Source of the DNA: Muribaculaceae bacterium
GTDB lineage: Bacteria; Bacillota; Clostridia; Lachnospirales; Lachnospiraceae
Direction of reading: 5' to 3'
DNA: 64,000 nucleotides
NCBI GenBank assembly: GCA_023666425.1
Contig: JAMPCA010000002.1
Coordinates: forward strand, 62,001 to 126,000
The translations under genes and the position numbers were made by a program. The stretch's first letter is position 1, and each line of letters starts with the position of its first letter. The notes below the pieces were generated by a model. It saw nothing but the letters and a program-made list of their open reading frames with translations. It was not told the origin of the DNA and did no database searches. Of this stretch, positions 9,046 through 18,600 are shown piece after piece.

Positions 9046-9936
9046 TTATCTGTCAAAAAATAGCTTTACAGGCTTGTAGTCCTTCGCCGCCTGCTCATAG
9101 GTATACAGTCCCACGAAGCGTCCCCCTGCGTCGTAGAGACGCAGCATCTCCTCCTGCGGCTTTTCTGCCACGAGCTCTGCGGGAATACGGTTGCCGTTGT
9201 CAATGAGCCTTTGTGCCTCCCGCTGCGCCGTCACCGCCGGATAGCAGACAAACAGTGAATCCACACTCCGCAGAAAATCCGTCCGCCCTTCTGTCCATGC
9301 CCTCTCGATCTCGGAGAGCTTTAGGGCGTCCGCAAGCACAAATTCTGACACCCGGGTGCGCAGCAGGCTCTCCATACAGCCGCCGCAGCCCAGCTTTTCG
9401 CCGATATCATGGCAGAGGGTGCGGATGTAAGTGCCCTTGCTGCAATGTATGCGCATATGCACCCGCGGAAACTGCATGTCCAGAATCTCTATCCTGTAAA
9501 TGCTCACCGGGCGGGGCCTGCGCTCCACCGTCACGCCCTCTCTGGCAAGGTCGCAGAGCTTTTTTCCGCCCACCTTCAGCGCCGAATACATGGGGGGCAC
9601 CTGCATAATGTCCCCGGTAAAGGAAAAGATGGCCGCTGCCGCTTCCTCCCCGCTCACAGATACTTCTCTCTGCGCAAGCACCGTTCCTGCCGCATCCTGC
9701 GTGTCTGTCGTGACGCCGAGGAGAAGCACCGCCTCATACTCCTTGTCCTTGTCTGTCAAAAGACCACAGACTTTTGTTGCACTTCCGAGACACACGGGAA
9801 GCACTCCCTCCGCGTCCGGATCCAGCGTTCCGGTGTGGCCGATTTTCTTCTGGTGAAAAATCCCCCGCAGCTTTGCCACAACATCGAAGCTGGTAAAGCC
9901 CTTTTCTTTATATACATTTACAATTCCGTTTGTCAT
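9046..9936 (-). CDS. truB: tRNA pseudouridine-55 synthase
   Basis: A 296-residue enzyme that isomerises U55 in the T-loop of tRNAs. The catalytic Asp39 lies in GHTGTLDPDAEGVLPV, and the later CSKGTYIRTLCHDIGEKLG motif is also present. Start ATG at 9936 abuts the stop codon of the DHH phosphoesterase gene, so the two are translationally coupled. Confidence 0.97.
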   Translation of the reverse strand: MTNGIVNVYKEKGFTSFDVVAKLRGIFHQKKIGHTGTLDPDAEGVLPVCLGSATKVCGLLTDKDKEYEAVLLLGVTTDTQDAAGTVLAQREVSVSGEEAAAAIFSFTGDIMQVPPMYSALKVGGKKLCDLAREGVTVERRPRPVSIYRIEILDMQFPRVHMRIHCSKGTYIRTLCHDIGEKLGCGGCMESLLRTRVSEFVLADALKLSEIERAWTEGRTDFLRSVDSLFVCYPAVTAQREAQRLIDNGNRIPAELVAEKPQEEMLRLYDAGGRFVGLYTYEQAAKDYKPVKLFFDR

Positions 9937-10884
9937 TTAAAGTCTCTTTTCAATCTCCGCGAGGATGCGGCTTACGCACTCCTCCGGCTCTCCTGCGATG
10001 GTAAAACCGGCGGCCTTTACATGTCCGCCGCCGCCAAAGACCATGGCAACCTCAGCCACGTTACAGTCCCCGTTGACCCGCAGGCTTCCCTTGTAGGTTC
10101 CGTCCACGTTCTCGTAGAGGAACACGGCAACTTCTACTCCCTTCGTCACCCGAAGCTGGTTCACAATTCCGTCGAGATGTTTGGGATACACCCCGTACTC
10201 CCTCATCATTTTCTGCGTGACGATGCTCACGATACAGCGTCCCTGCAGATACAGCCGGCTGTCCACCAGCGCCTGCCCTAAAATACGGTTCTGGCAGAAG
10301 GTCTTGGTGTAAAAAGTCTCATCCACAATCTTAGGGTAGTCGATGCCCTTTTCCATGAGGGTTCCCGCAATCTCCATGGTCTTCTTCGAGGTGCAGGAAT
10401 ACTGGAAAACTCCGGTGTCATGCACCATGCCGGTATAGAGGCATTCCGCAATCTCTCTGGTAATCTTCTCCTCCTCCATCAGGGTAAATACCAGCTCGCA
10501 GGTGGAACTGGCATCCGGCAAAATATAGTTGTCCATGGCAAATGCCTGGTTGCTCATATGGTGGTCAATGCAGACCGTGCGCTTTGCGCTGTCAAAATAT
10601 TTTGCCGCCGCGCCAAGCCGTCCCGCATCCCCGCAGTCCAGACAGAAAAAAACATCATAGACCGGCACGTCCGAAAAATCACTCACGATCTCCTCCGAAC
10701 GCTTCAAAAACTTAAATATGTTGGGAATCGGCTCCAGATACAGCCGCGCCTTAAGCGCGGGATAATACTCCCGGATATAATTGTACAGGGCAAGGGTAGA
10801 GCCCACACAGTCGCCGTCCGGCCGTACATGCCCGGCAATCGCGACCGTCTGTACCCCCTGCAACAGCTCATCAATTCTCTCCAT
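9937..10884 (-). CDS. DHH/DHHA1 phosphoesterase, NrnA-like oligoribonuclease/pAp phosphatase
   Basis: A 315-residue protein with the DHH fold: HVRPDGDCVGS (residues about 19-29), DCGDAGRL, and the DHH signature CIDHHMSN near residue 101. The C-terminal DHHA1 GGGGHVKAAGF follows. Firmicutes NrnA degrades short RNA oligomers and dephosphorylates pAp. Its place between rbfA and truB is the usual one for this family. The 5' end overlaps the 3' end of rbfA by 14 bases. Confidence 0.9.
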   Translation of the reverse strand: MERIDELLQGVQTVAIAGHVRPDGDCVGSTLALYNYIREYYPALKARLYLEPIPNIFKFLKRSEEIVSDFSDVPVYDVFFCLDCGDAGRLGAAAKYFDSAKRTVCIDHHMSNQAFAMDNYILPDASSTCELVFTLMEEEKITREIAECLYTGMVHDTGVFQYSCTSKKTMEIAGTLMEKGIDYPKIVDETFYTKTFCQNRILGQALVDSRLYLQGRCIVSIVTQKMMREYGVYPKHLDGIVNQLRVTKGVEVAVFLYENVDGTYKGSLRVNGDCNVAEVAMVFGGGGHVKAAGFTIAGEPEECVSRILAEIEKRL

Positions 10885-11260
10885 CCGTTTCTTCCTCTGC
10901 TGGTTTTTCCTTCTTCGTCAGCGCATCGATTTTTTGCGACATCTCCACGCCATAGGCGATAGACTGATCCAGAATAAACCGGATCTCCGGTGTGTTGCGC
11001 AAATTGATAGATCTGGCCAGCGCGCGGCGGATATAGCCCTCGGCGGAGCGCAGCCCCTCTATGGTCTTTTTCTGGGACTCCTCGTCGCCGAGCACGCTGA
11101 TGTACGCCTTCGCTGTTTTTAGATCCGGCGCAACCTCCACCGCCACCACACTGGTCATCGGATTGATCCGCGGATCTTTGATTTCCCCGCGGATAATGCC
11201 CGAAAGCTCCCGCATGACCTCCTCGTTGACACGGATATTTTTAATACTGTTTTTTCTCAT
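10871..11260 (-). CDS. rbfA: Ribosome-binding factor A
   Basis: A 129-residue KH-fold protein needed for late 16S rRNA processing. Recognisable segments are IKDPRINPMTSVVAVEVAPDL-like (residues about 22-42) and the LRSAEGYIRRALARSINLRNTPEI helix. The start is preceded by AGGAAGAG. It follows infB by seven bases and overlaps the next gene. Confidence 0.96.
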   Translation of the reverse strand: MRKNSIKNIRVNEEVMRELSGIIRGEIKDPRINPMTSVVAVEVAPDLKTAKAYISVLGDEESQKKTIEGLRSAEGYIRRALARSINLRNTPEIRFILDQSIAYGVEMSQKIDALTKKEKPAEEETDGEN

Positions 11261-11267
11261 ACTCTTC

Positions 11268-14204
11268 CTATCTTGGTACTTCTACCATTTTATATGCTTC
11301 TACGCGGTCAAACTCTTCAATGTCGTTGAAGCCGTCAAATACAAGTCCGCACTCAAAGCCGGTTCTGACCTCCTTCACGTCATCCTTGAACCGCTTTAAG
11401 GATGCGAGATCTCCCTCAAAGAGCTTCTCCTCTCCCCGGAAAATACGCACCTTGCAGCCTCTCTCCAGTATGCCGTCCAGCACATAGGAGCCGGCGATAT
11501 TTCCAACGCCGGAAGCCTTGAATATCTGACGAATCTCCGCATGGCCGATGACCTTTTCCTCGAAAACCGGATCCAGCATACCTTTCATTGCCGCTTCGAC
11601 ATCCTCAATCGCATTGTAGATCACCTTATAGAGCCGGATATCCACACCCTCGTTGTCCGCCGTCACCTTTGCAATCGGATCCGGACGGACATTAAAGCCG
11701 ATGATGATCGCGTTGGAGGCGGATGCCAGAATAACGTCGGACTCGTTGATTGCGCCAACGCCGCCGTGGATCACCTTGACCACAACCTCCTCGTTGGACA
11801 GCTTCACCAGAGACTGCTTCACCGCCTCCACTGAGCCCTGCACATCTGCCTTCACAATGATATCCAGCTCTTTCATGTTGCCGGACTGGATCTGGGAAAA
11901 CAGATCGTCTAAGGACATTCTCGCCTTCGTGTCCTCCAGCAGACGGTTCTTCTCTTCGGAGATATAGGTGTCCGCAAAGGCCTTGGCCTCCTTGTCGGAA
12001 TCACATACCACAAACGTCTCTCCCGCCGCCGGTACATTGTTAAGACCCAGGATTTCCACCGGCGTGGATGGAATCGCGCTCTTTCCCCGGCGTCCCTTGT
12101 CATCCACCATGGCTCTTACCTTTCCATAGCTGCTTCCGCAGGCAATGGAATCTCCGACATGAAGGGTTCCCTTCTGCACCAGGACTGTGGCAACTGCGCC
12201 CCTGCCCTTGTCAAGCTGCGCCTCGATGACAAGACCTCTTGCATTCCGGTTCGGATTCGCTTTCAGCTCCAGTACTTCCGCTGTCAAAAGAATCATTTCC
12301 AGCAGGTTGTCGATACCTTCCTTAGTATGTGCAGAAACCGGACAAAAAATTGTGCTTCCGCCCCAGTCCTCCGGTATCAGTTCATACTCGGAGAGCTCCT
12401 GCTTTACTTTTTCGATATTTGCGCTCGGTTTGTCAATCTTATTGACCGCAACAATGATCTCTACCCCGGCTGCCTTGGCGTGGTTGATTGCCTCAATGGT
12501 CTGGGGCATCACGCCGTCGTCCGCCGCTACAACTAAAATTGCGATATCCGTCGAGTTCGCGCCCCGCATACGCATGGCCGTGAACGCTTCGTGTCCCGGT
12601 GTATCCAGAAATGTGATATTCTGTCCGTTGATGGACACCACTGAAGCGCCGATATGCTGGGTAATTCCTCCCGCCTCCCGGTCGGTGACTCTCGTGGAGC
12701 GGATGGCATCCAGAAGGGAGGTCTTGCCGTGATCGACGTGTCCCATGACACAAACCACAGGAGGACGCGGAACCATGTCCTTCTCATTCTCTTCCTCCTC
12801 TTTTAAGAGCTCGGCAATCACATCGACCTTCTCCTCCGGCTCGCAAATGAAATTGAACTCCAGCGCGATCTCCTCCGCGGACTCGAAATCCACCTCCTGA
12901 TTTACCGTCACCATCTGTCCCTTTAAAAACAGTTTCTTCACGATTGCGGAGGGCTGTACCTTCATAGCGTCCGCAAGCTCCCGGATGGTCAGCTTCTCGG
13001 GAAGGGTGATGGTCTTGATGGTATTCTCATCCTCCTTCGGCTTCTGGGGCTGCTGGGGTTTCTTTCTGCCTCCGTTCTTCTCCAGATTGACATAATTCTC
13101 CTGTCTCTTGCCAAGCTTATCGTGATCCTGCTGGCGCTTATTTCCGGTTTTCCGGTCATTTCCGCGCTCACGGCTCTCCTTCCCCCGGATATCCTCAGAG
13201 CCGGTCTGGACGTCCTTGCCAAAGCGGTTCATTTCCTTGTCAGAGCGGTTTCTGCCCTGATTCCGCCCCGCATTGCGGTCGCTTCGGTCGTTATTGCGGT
13301 CATTGCGGTCATTGCGGTCGTTCTGTGAACGGTTCCTGTCTCCCTGCGGACGTCTGTCACTGCCAAAGCGCGGCCTCTCACTGTTTGCCCGCTCACCGCC
13401 GTTTCTCTTCTCGCCGTTTGCGCGCTCGCCGCCGTTTCTTTTCTCGCCGTTTGCGCGCTCGCCGCCGTTTCTCTTCTCGCCTGCCGGTCTCTCGTTTGCC
13501 GGGCGGCCTGCCGTCATAAATTCGTCCTCGTTGTTCGCCGTGCGCTCACTGATTGGACGCAGGGCGCGCTCACCCACGGGACGCGGACGGATGATGCTGT
13601 GCGCAGCCTCCGGGCGGCCGCCCTTGCCGTTTCCTCTGTCGCCCCTGCGGCCATTTCCCTGCCCCTGCCTGCGGGACTGCTTGCTGTACTGGGCGTTAAA
13701 CACTGCCGTGATACTGGATTTCTTCTTCGGGCGATCCTTGCTGTCAGACTTTTCTCCTTCCTTTTTGGAAGACAACTCCTTCGGGGAGGCGGATTCCTTT
13801 TTTCCATTGCCCCGTCTCTCCTGCCCGCCCTTTGGCGCGGCCTCTTTTGGGGAAGCCTCCTTTGTCCCGGGAGCCTTTTTTGCCTGCTCCTTTGCCGCCG
13901 CTTCCTTCTCGCCTCCCTCCTTTTTGGGGGCTGCCTCTTTCTTAGGCTGCTGCGCCTGCGCGGACGGCTGCTCCTTAGATGTCTGCGCCTGCGCGGACGG
14001 CTGCTCCTTAGAGGTCTGCTCTTTGCCGGGGGAAGCCTGTGTTTTCCCTTTTCCAAAATGCTCGCGCACCATCTTCTGGGCGACGTCCTCCACGTTGCTG
14101 GACGCGCTCTTCACCGCGTGCTCCGTGGATTCCAGCAGATCTATGATTTCCTGTGATTTTATTTCTAATTCTTTTGCGAGTTCATGCACTCTCATTTTTG
14201 CCAT
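11268..14204 (-). CDS. infB: Translation initiation factor IF-2
   Basis: A 978-residue GTPase that delivers initiator tRNA to the 30S subunit. An N-terminal IF2N unit ([20 protein letters not shown]) is followed by a very long charged, low-complexity region (about residues 60-400), a second IF2N-like unit, then the G domain. The G domain has GHVDHGKT at about residue 487, DTPGHEAF and NKIDKP. The C-terminal IF2 domains contain DVQGSVEA and [10 protein letters not shown]. It is longer than many bacterial IF-2s because of the linker, which includes perfect protein repeats. A GGAGG lies ten bases before the ATG. Confidence 0.97.
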   Translation of the reverse strand: MAKMRVHELAKELEIKSQEIIDLLESTEHAVKSASSNVEDVAQKMVREHFGKGKTQASPGKEQTSKEQPSAQAQTSKEQPSAQAQQPKKEAAPKKEGGEKEAAAKEQAKKAPGTKEASPKEAAPKGGQERRGNGKKESASPKELSSKKEGEKSDSKDRPKKKSSITAVFNAQYSKQSRRQGQGNGRRGDRGNGKGGRPEAAHSIIRPRPVGERALRPISERTANNEDEFMTAGRPANERPAGEKRNGGERANGEKRNGGERANGEKRNGGERANSERPRFGSDRRPQGDRNRSQNDRNDRNDRNNDRSDRNAGRNQGRNRSDKEMNRFGKDVQTGSEDIRGKESRERGNDRKTGNKRQQDHDKLGKRQENYVNLEKNGGRKKPQQPQKPKEDENTIKTITLPEKLTIRELADAMKVQPSAIVKKLFLKGQMVTVNQEVDFESAEEIALEFNFICEPEEKVDVIAELLKEEEENEKDMVPRPPVVCVMGHVDHGKTSLLDAIRSTRVTDREAGGITQHIGASVVSINGQNITFLDTPGHEAFTAMRMRGANSTDIAILVVAADDGVMPQTIEAINHAKAAGVEIIVAVNKIDKPSANIEKVKQELSEYELIPEDWGGSTIFCPVSAHTKEGIDNLLEMILLTAEVLELKANPNRNARGLVIEAQLDKGRGAVATVLVQKGTLHVGDSIACGSSYGKVRAMVDDKGRRGKSAIPSTPVEILGLNNVPAAGETFVVCDSDKEAKAFADTYISEEKNRLLEDTKARMSLDDLFSQIQSGNMKELDIIVKADVQGSVEAVKQSLVKLSNEEVVVKVIHGGVGAINESDVILASASNAIIIGFNVRPDPIAKVTADNEGVDIRLYKVIYNAIEDVEAAMKGMLDPVFEEKVIGHAEIRQIFKASGVGNIAGSYVLDGILERGCKVRIFRGEEKLFEGDLASLKRFKDDVKEVRTGFECGLVFDGFNDIEEFDRVEAYKMVEVPR
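13383..13481 (-). repeat. Three tandem 33-bp repeats inside infB
   Basis: Three in-frame copies encode [11 protein letters not shown] in the disordered IF-2 linker, differing only by a few silent bases. A second, shorter duplication ([11 protein letters not shown] twice) lies nearby around 13945-14030, and DRN-rich repeats at about 13265-13325. Confidence 0.85.
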
Positions 14205-14220
14205 ATATATATTACCTCCG

Positions 14221-14532
14221 TTATTCAGTTTTTAGTATTTTCTTTTCCACTGCCCGCGCCAGATTTTCGTCCGTGACCGCGAGGCTTGCCCGGAACTCTT
14301 TGCCGATGCATCTGCCAAGATTCGCTTTATCCCCATAAAAATATATGGGCACATGATAAAAATCCGTCATATCCTTAAAATGTTTTTTTGTGTTGTCGGA
14401 CGCCTCCTCCGAAACAATCACAAGATACGCACTGCCGGATTTTACTGCTTTCTCCGTGGAAAATTCCCCGCTCACTACGCTTCCGGATTTTGCGGCAATT
14501 CCAAGCATGGATAACACTCTGTCACGTTGCAA
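14221..14532 (-). CDS. ylxQ: L7Ae-family RNA-binding protein YlxQ
   Basis: A 103-residue member of the L7Ae/L30e/Gadd45 family, found in Firmicutes between ylxR and inf[22 protein letters not shown] is the usual N-terminal region. The start appears to be TTG at 14532, overlapping the ylxR stop codon, with AAAGGAG ten bases upstream; an ATG at codon 9 is a possible alternative. Such proteins bind kink-turn RNAs, but the target is not known for this clade. Confidence 0.88.
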   Translation of the reverse strand: MQRDRVLSMLGIAAKSGSVVSGEFSTEKAVKSGSAYLVIVSEEASDNTKKHFKDMTDFYHVPIYFYGDKANLGRCIGKEFRASLAVTDENLARAVEKKILKTE

Positions 14533-14791
14533 TTGTACTCAACTCCTTTTCCAGCTCTCCGTACACTTCTGCAGGAAGCTCCGCCGCAAGTGAACGCTCC
14601 AGCCCTTTTGATTTTTTGGCCAGCCGGAGACATTCCGGGTCAGGGCAGATATAAGCTCCCCTGCCGTTCTTTTTGCCGGTCGCATCTAAAAGAATGGCCT
14701 CGTCAATGCGCACTACGCGGATCAGATCTTTTTTTGCCTTCATCTCTCTGCATCCCACGCACTGGCGCATCGGAATACGCTTACTCTTCAT
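14522..14791 (-). CDS. ylxR: YlxR family protein (RnpM)
   Basis: An 89-residue protein starting with basic residues followed by PMRQCVGCREMKAKKDLIRVV, the YlxR signature with its paired cysteines. KKNGRGAYICPDPECLRLA lies mid-protein. In Bacillus the homologue binds RNase P RNA and modulates its activity. The ATG at 14791 lies inside the last codons of nusA in another frame, with AGGGGAG just upstream, so coupling is likely. Confidence 0.92.
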   Translation of the reverse strand: MKSKRIPMRQCVGCREMKAKKDLIRVVRIDEAILLDATGKKNGRGAYICPDPECLRLAKKSKGLERSLAAELPAEVYGELEKELSTIAT

Positions 14792-16046
14792 CGCTCTCCC
14801 CTGCAATCTCCGGCGCGTCTGCGGCCTCGCCGTCATCTGTCACTTCGCCGCTGTCATCTGCCACTTCGCCGTCATCTATGGCCTCGCCGTCTCCGCCGAT
14901 GTATTCGCCTTCCTCGTAGTCGTCGGAATATTCGCCCTCGTCATAGCCATCGTCGTAATAGCCATCTTCCTCGTCCTCATACTCATTCTCATAATCGAGG
15001 AAATCTCCGGCCTCTCTTGCCTGCGTCTCGCTCTTGATATCAATTTTAAATCCGGTCAGTCTTGCCGCAAGTCTTGCATTCTGTCCCTCCTTGCCGATGG
15101 CAAGTGAAAGCTGATAGTCGGGAACTACTACTTTTGCGGATTTCTCATCTGCATCCGCGATCACAGAGATCACCTTTGCCGGACTCAGGGAATTCTGGAT
15201 CAGAATTGCAGGGTTCTCATCCCAGATTACAATATCAATCTTCTCTCCTCCCAGCTCATCTACTATGGCATTGACTCTCGCTCCGTTCATGCCGACGCAG
15301 GCTCCCACCGGATCCACATCCGGATCGTTCGACCACACCGCGATCTTTGTGCGGCTTCCGGCCTCCCTGGAGATTCCCTTGATCTCCACAATGCCCTCCC
15401 GCACCTCGGTCACCTCAGACTCAAAGAGACGCTTCACCAGCTCCGGATGCGTTCTGGACACTAAGATCTTCGGTCCTTTGGAGGTGGCTTTCACCTCTAA
15501 AATGTACACCTTGATTCGGTCTGTCGGCTTGAAATGCTCACTTTTGATCTGCTCGCTTTCGGTCAGAAGCGCGTCAGCCTTGCCGAGATTAACGCTGATA
15601 TTGCGTCCCACATAGCGCTGTACAACGCCGGTCACGACCTCCTTCTCTTTGCTATTGTACTCATCATAGATGACCTTGCGCTCCTCCTCGCGGATCTTCT
15701 GCAAAATGACATTTTTCGCATTCATGGTGGCGATGCGCCCGAACTCCCTGGACTTTACTTCCACCTGCACAGTGTCTCCCAGCTCGTACTTTGTGTCGAT
15801 CATCTGCGCATTCGGCAGGGAAATCTGCTCGATCGGATCCTCCACTTCCTCCACCACAATTTTTTCTTGAAAACAATGATATTCGCAGGTGTCGGGATCA
15901 ATGACAACTTTTACATTGTCCGCCTTGCCAAAATGATTCTTGCAGGCGGTAACAAGAGAATTCTCAATAGCCTCCAGCAGGGTCTCCTTGCTTATATTTT
16001 TCTCTTGTTCCAGTATCGTGAGCGCTTCTAATAACTCATTGTTCAT
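14781..16046 (-). CDS. nusA: Transcription termination/antitermination factor NusA
   Basis: A 421-residue RNA polymerase-binding factor. It has the N-terminal polymerase-binding domain (ALTILEQEKNISKETLLEAI), an S1 domain around residues 130-200 and two KH domains with CVGMNGARVNAIVDELGGEK and AIGKEGQNARLAARLTG. After about residue 355 it carries an intensely acidic, Gly/Tyr-containing tail of roughly 65 residues instead of the C-terminal acidic repeats of enterobacterial NusA. It is the second gene of the operon, after rimP. Confidence 0.96.
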   Translation of the reverse strand: MNNELLEALTILEQEKNISKETLLEAIENSLVTACKNHFGKADNVKVVIDPDTCEYHCFQEKIVVEEVEDPIEQISLPNAQMIDTKYELGDTVQVEVKSREFGRIATMNAKNVILQKIREEERKVIYDEYNSKEKEVVTGVVQRYVGRNISVNLGKADALLTESEQIKSEHFKPTDRIKVYILEVKATSKGPKILVSRTHPELVKRLFESEVTEVREGIVEIKGISREAGSRTKIAVWSNDPDVDPVGACVGMNGARVNAIVDELGGEKIDIVIWDENPAILIQNSLSPAKVISVIADADEKSAKVVVPDYQLSLAIGKEGQNARLAARLTGFKIDIKSETQAREAGDFLDYENEYEDEEDGYYDDGYDEGEYSDDYEEGEYIGGDGEAIDDGEVADDSGEVTDDGEAADAPEIAGESDEE

Positions 16047-16095
16047 TTTTTTCTCCTCCTAAAATTTATTTTGTTATCGTAAGCTTATTTATATT

Positions 16096-16563
16096 TTAAA
16101 AGTGCACGGCCTGCCGGATGAGTGCAATCTCTGACTTTGCGAACTTTCTTTCCCTGCCATCGTCCGCAATGGTCACACTCTCCTTGTCGCAGGCCTTTAA
16201 AATACCGTAAAACTCCTTCGAACCCTCAATGGGCCGGTAAGTCCGGATCTCAACCTCCTTCTCCATGTTCCGGAGGTAATCCTTCTCCTTCTTTAGCGGA
16301 CGTCCAAGCCCCGGGGAGCTCACCTCAAACACATAGGAGTCCGGTATAAAATCCTCTGCATCCAAAATATCGTTCATCTCCCGCGCCACCGCCTCGCAGT
16401 CGTTCACGGTGATGCCGCCCTCCTTGTCGATGTATGCCCGAAGATAGTAGGTTCCGCCCTCCTTTACATACTCTGCATCCACAAGCTCAAAATCCATGCG
16501 GTCCAAAATCGGAGTGATCAGCGCCTCCATCCTTGCTGCATAGCCATTTGACAAAGCTGTCAC
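16096..16563 (-). CDS. rimP: Ribosome maturation factor RimP
   Basis: A 155-residue protein with the family signature DAEYVKEGGTYYLRAYIDKEG near residues 28-48 and the VSSPGLGRPLKKEKDY motif near residues 83-98. RimP assists 30S assembly. It is the first gene of the nusA-infB operon, headed by a clear promoter and a leader with a strong hairpin. Confidence 0.95.
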   Translation of the reverse strand: MTALSNGYAARMEALITPILDRMDFELVDAEYVKEGGTYYLRAYIDKEGGITVNDCEAVAREMNDILDAEDFIPDSYVFEVSSPGLGRPLKKEKDYLRNMEKEVEIRTYRPIEGSKEFYGILKACDKESVTIADDGRERKFAKSEIALIRQAVHF

Positions 16564-16592
16564 CTCATTTCTTTTCTTTCATAAAACGTGAA

Positions 16593-16619
16593 TTGAGAGA
16601 GGACGCTGTCCTCTCTCAA
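16593..16619 (-). promoter_or_regulatory. Perfect hairpin in the rimP-nusA operon leader
   Basis: TTGAGAGAGGAC and GTCCTCTCTCAA form a perfect 12-bp stem with a three-base loop, about 30 nt upstream of the rimP start. No U-run follows on either strand, so it is unlikely to be an intrinsic terminator. It may be an RNase site or protein-binding structure. Confidence 0.6.
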
Positions 16620-16644
16620 CCCTGATTGCTATGTTACAGATAGT

Positions 16645-16673
16645 ATAATAGCATCTTTTTCCTTTTTTTGCAA
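16645..16673 (-). promoter_or_regulatory. Sigma-A promoter for the rimP-nusA-infB operon
   Basis: TTGCAA (16668-16673), 17-base spacer, TATTAT (16645-16650), minus strand. Confidence 0.75.
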
Positions 16674-16731
16674 GCATTTCTTTCAGTCCAAAAATTTATC
16701 ATAAAATATATTTTTATTCGATTACAGCATA

Positions 16732-16758
16732 AAGGACTTCCAGTAAATGGAAGTCCTT
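16732..16758 (-). terminator. Hairpin after tRNA-Glu
   Basis: AAGGACTTCC pairs with GGAAGTCCTT around a seven-base loop immediately 3' of the tRNA on the minus strand, followed by TTTATG. The U-tract is weak, but position and perfect 10-bp stem favour a terminator. Confidence 0.6.
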
Positions 16759-16761
16759 GCG

Positions 16762-16833
16762 CAGTTCGTACGGGAATCGAACCCGTGTTTCCGCCGTGAG
16801 AGGGCGGCGTCTTAACCCCTTGACCAACGAACC
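16762..16833 (-). tRNA. tRNA-Glu (anticodon CTC)
   Basis: A 72-nt cloverleaf. The acceptor strands GGTTCGT and ACGAACT pair with a G-U at the end. The anticodon stem CCGCC/GGCGG encloses loop CTCTCAC, giving anticodon CTC. The T-arm ACGGG/CCCGT has loop TTCGATT, and the discriminator base is G. CCA is not encoded. It is identical to the plus-strand tRNA at 33569-33640. Confidence 0.95.
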
Positions 16834-16840
16834 ACTTATT

Positions 16841-16869
16841 ATGTTATCATAAGCAAAATCAAATTGCAA
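16841..16869 (-). promoter_or_regulatory. Promoter for tRNA-Glu
   Basis: TTGCAA (16864-16869), 17-base spacer, TAACAT (16841-16846) on the minus strand, seven bases before the mature 5' end. The second tRNA-Glu copy has the same two boxes and the same spacing. Confidence 0.7.
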
Positions 16870-16884
16870 GCGTTTTTTACAAAT

Positions 16885-18588
16885 TCAGCCAAGAAAATCC
16901 TGCAGATTGTTTTGCAGATTGTCTGCAAGCGCCCGCAGATCCATTGTCAGGCTGGTCATACCCTGAATCTCCTGCATCATCTGCTCTGTCTCGGAAGCCG
17001 CGTTGTCAGAGATAGTCACATTGGACTCGGCAGATCTCGCAAGCTCCGAAATAATCTGGGAGACACTGTCCTTCGCCACGTTGATGGAGTCCACATTTTT
17101 CTGCATTCCCCGCTCTTTGTCGGTGACAAGAAGAATATTCTCATTTAAGCTGTCAAAAATCTCCCTCGTCTGGGACACCTTATCCTCCTGATTCCTCAGT
17201 GCGCTTTCCACAGACCTCATAGAAGTCATATTCTGCTCTGTCTGGCTCACAAGAGACTGGATGCTTAAGTCGATCTGGGCGGCAGAGCTGTTGGACTGTT
17301 CCGCAAGCTTTCGAATCTGCTCCGCCACCACGGCAAAGCCTTTTCCCGCCTCTCCTGCCCGCGCTGCCTCTATGCTGGCATTTAGCGCCAGAAGGTTTGT
17401 CTCTTCGGAAATATTGGTGATATACTCTGTAACGCTCTTGATCTTCTGGACGGAATCATTGGTCTGCTCCGTCTGGGTTCGTATATCCTCCACAAGCAGC
17501 TGGGCGTCTCTGCTGCTTTCCTCGAGCTGTCCCAAAATCTCACAGCTTTTGCCCGCAAGCTCCGCCATGACAAACGACACATGATTGATATCCCCGATCT
17601 GCTGCAGCATCTCGTCAATCGCACGTTTGGTCTGCCCCATATCGTCCGACGCCAAAATTGTGCCGTCCCTCTGGCTGCTTGCGGTCTGCCGGATATCTCC
17701 GACACTCCGGTTCATGGCCTGCGCAGAGCTTATCGTATTGTCCGAGGTCTGGTTCAAATGCGCGATGGCGCCGCTCAGGCGGACTGTCCCGTCCTGAATA
17801 TCATTCAGGATATGGTGGATTTTCATTCGAAGCTGCTCGGTACAGGTCACCAGATCCCCAAACTCATCCCTCCTCCGGGGCATTGTGGTCAGGCGCTCGT
17901 CCGACAAATCCCCGTTCGCCACCTTAAAGAGCACCCGCCGCACATCGTGAAGCACCCTTGTCATACCGCCGATATACCAGATGACAAAGGCTCCCACGGC
18001 AAGAAGCATCAGTGCACATACCGCAACGCTGATCCATATGTATTTCTGCATGATTCCCTCCATCTCCTCCGTGGACACAGAGGCCATCATAGCACCGATG
18101 ACCCTGCCGTCGCCCGGCTGGGTGATGGGAATGAAATAGGCATGGCACATTTTGTTGTCAATCTCGATATTCTTATACCAGAGCTGGGCTCCCTGCGCCA
18201 GCGTATAAGTTTTAATATTATCTCCCGCCTGCATACCGATCCAGCGTCTTCCCCCCTCGTCGGTGATCGAGGTCATAACCGCCGTATCCTGATAAAAAAA
18301 GGTAATGTCCACACCGGTCTGCGCCTTTAGCTCCTCCACTGCCCCGGTTTCCGCTGACACGTCAAAATTCATGCCCCTCCAGACATGCCCGTCGTCCTTT
18401 CTCGCATAGTCTCCATATCCCTGATTATTGTACAGGGTCAGCGCGGCAAAGGCATTGGACTTTAGGCTGTTCTTCGTCTCCCGGTACATACCGTTTTCAA
18501 ACTGCACGAGTCCGATCACGATCGTCACCACGCCGAAAAGCAGCAGGGGGATACAGTAGAGGGCAAGCATTTTCTCTCTGAATTTCAT
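16885..18588 (-). CDS. Methyl-accepting chemotaxis protein (transmembrane)
   Basis: A 567-residue chemoreceptor. A first membrane segment at about residues 9-29 is followed by an extracellular sensor of about 150 residues, probably Cache-like, with [21 protein letters not shown] and [19 protein letters not shown] second membrane segment at about 178-200, a HAMP domain, and a C-terminal signalling domain with the conserved hairpin tip [18 protein letters not shown] complete it. It signals to CheA/CheW. The gene lies 12 bases after a sugar-binding lipoprotein gene and probably shares its promoter, suggesting that the two form one sensing unit. Confidence 0.93.
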   Translation of the reverse strand: MKFREKMLALYCIPLLLFGVVTIVIGLVQFENGMYRETKNSLKSNAFAALTLYNNQGYGDYARKDDGHVWRGMNFDVSAETGAVEELKAQTGVDITFFYQDTAVMTSITDEGGRRWIGMQAGDNIKTYTLAQGAQLWYKNIEIDNKMCHAYFIPITQPGDGRVIGAMMASVSTEEMEGIMQKYIWISVAVCALMLLAVGAFVIWYIGGMTRVLHDVRRVLFKVANGDLSDERLTTMPRRRDEFGDLVTCTEQLRMKIHHILNDIQDGTVRLSGAIAHLNQTSDNTISSAQAMNRSVGDIRQTASSQRDGTILASDDMGQTKRAIDEMLQQIGDINHVSFVMAELAGKSCEILGQLEESSRDAQLLVEDIRTQTEQTNDSVQKIKSVTEYITNISEETNLLALNASIEAARAGEAGKGFAVVAEQIRKLAEQSNSSAAQIDLSIQSLVSQTEQNMTSMRSVESALRNQEDKVSQTREIFDSLNENILLVTDKERGMQKNVDSINVAKDSVSQIISELARSAESNVTISDNAASETEQMMQEIQGMTSLTMDLRALADNLQNNLQDFLG

Positions 18589-18600
18589 GGTCTGCCCTCC

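Noticed and set aside
9037-9050. FMN riboswitch for ribF
   Set aside because: Only five bases separate ribF from truB, leaving no room for a riboswitch.
9409-10281. Plus-strand frame of 290 codons opposite truB and the DHH gene
   Set aside because: It spans two real minus-strand genes, and its translation shows no domain.
13273-14235. Plus-strand frame of 320 codons opposite infB
   Set aside because: It is created by the low-complexity codons of the IF-2 linker; the translation is Ser/Phe/Leu repeats.
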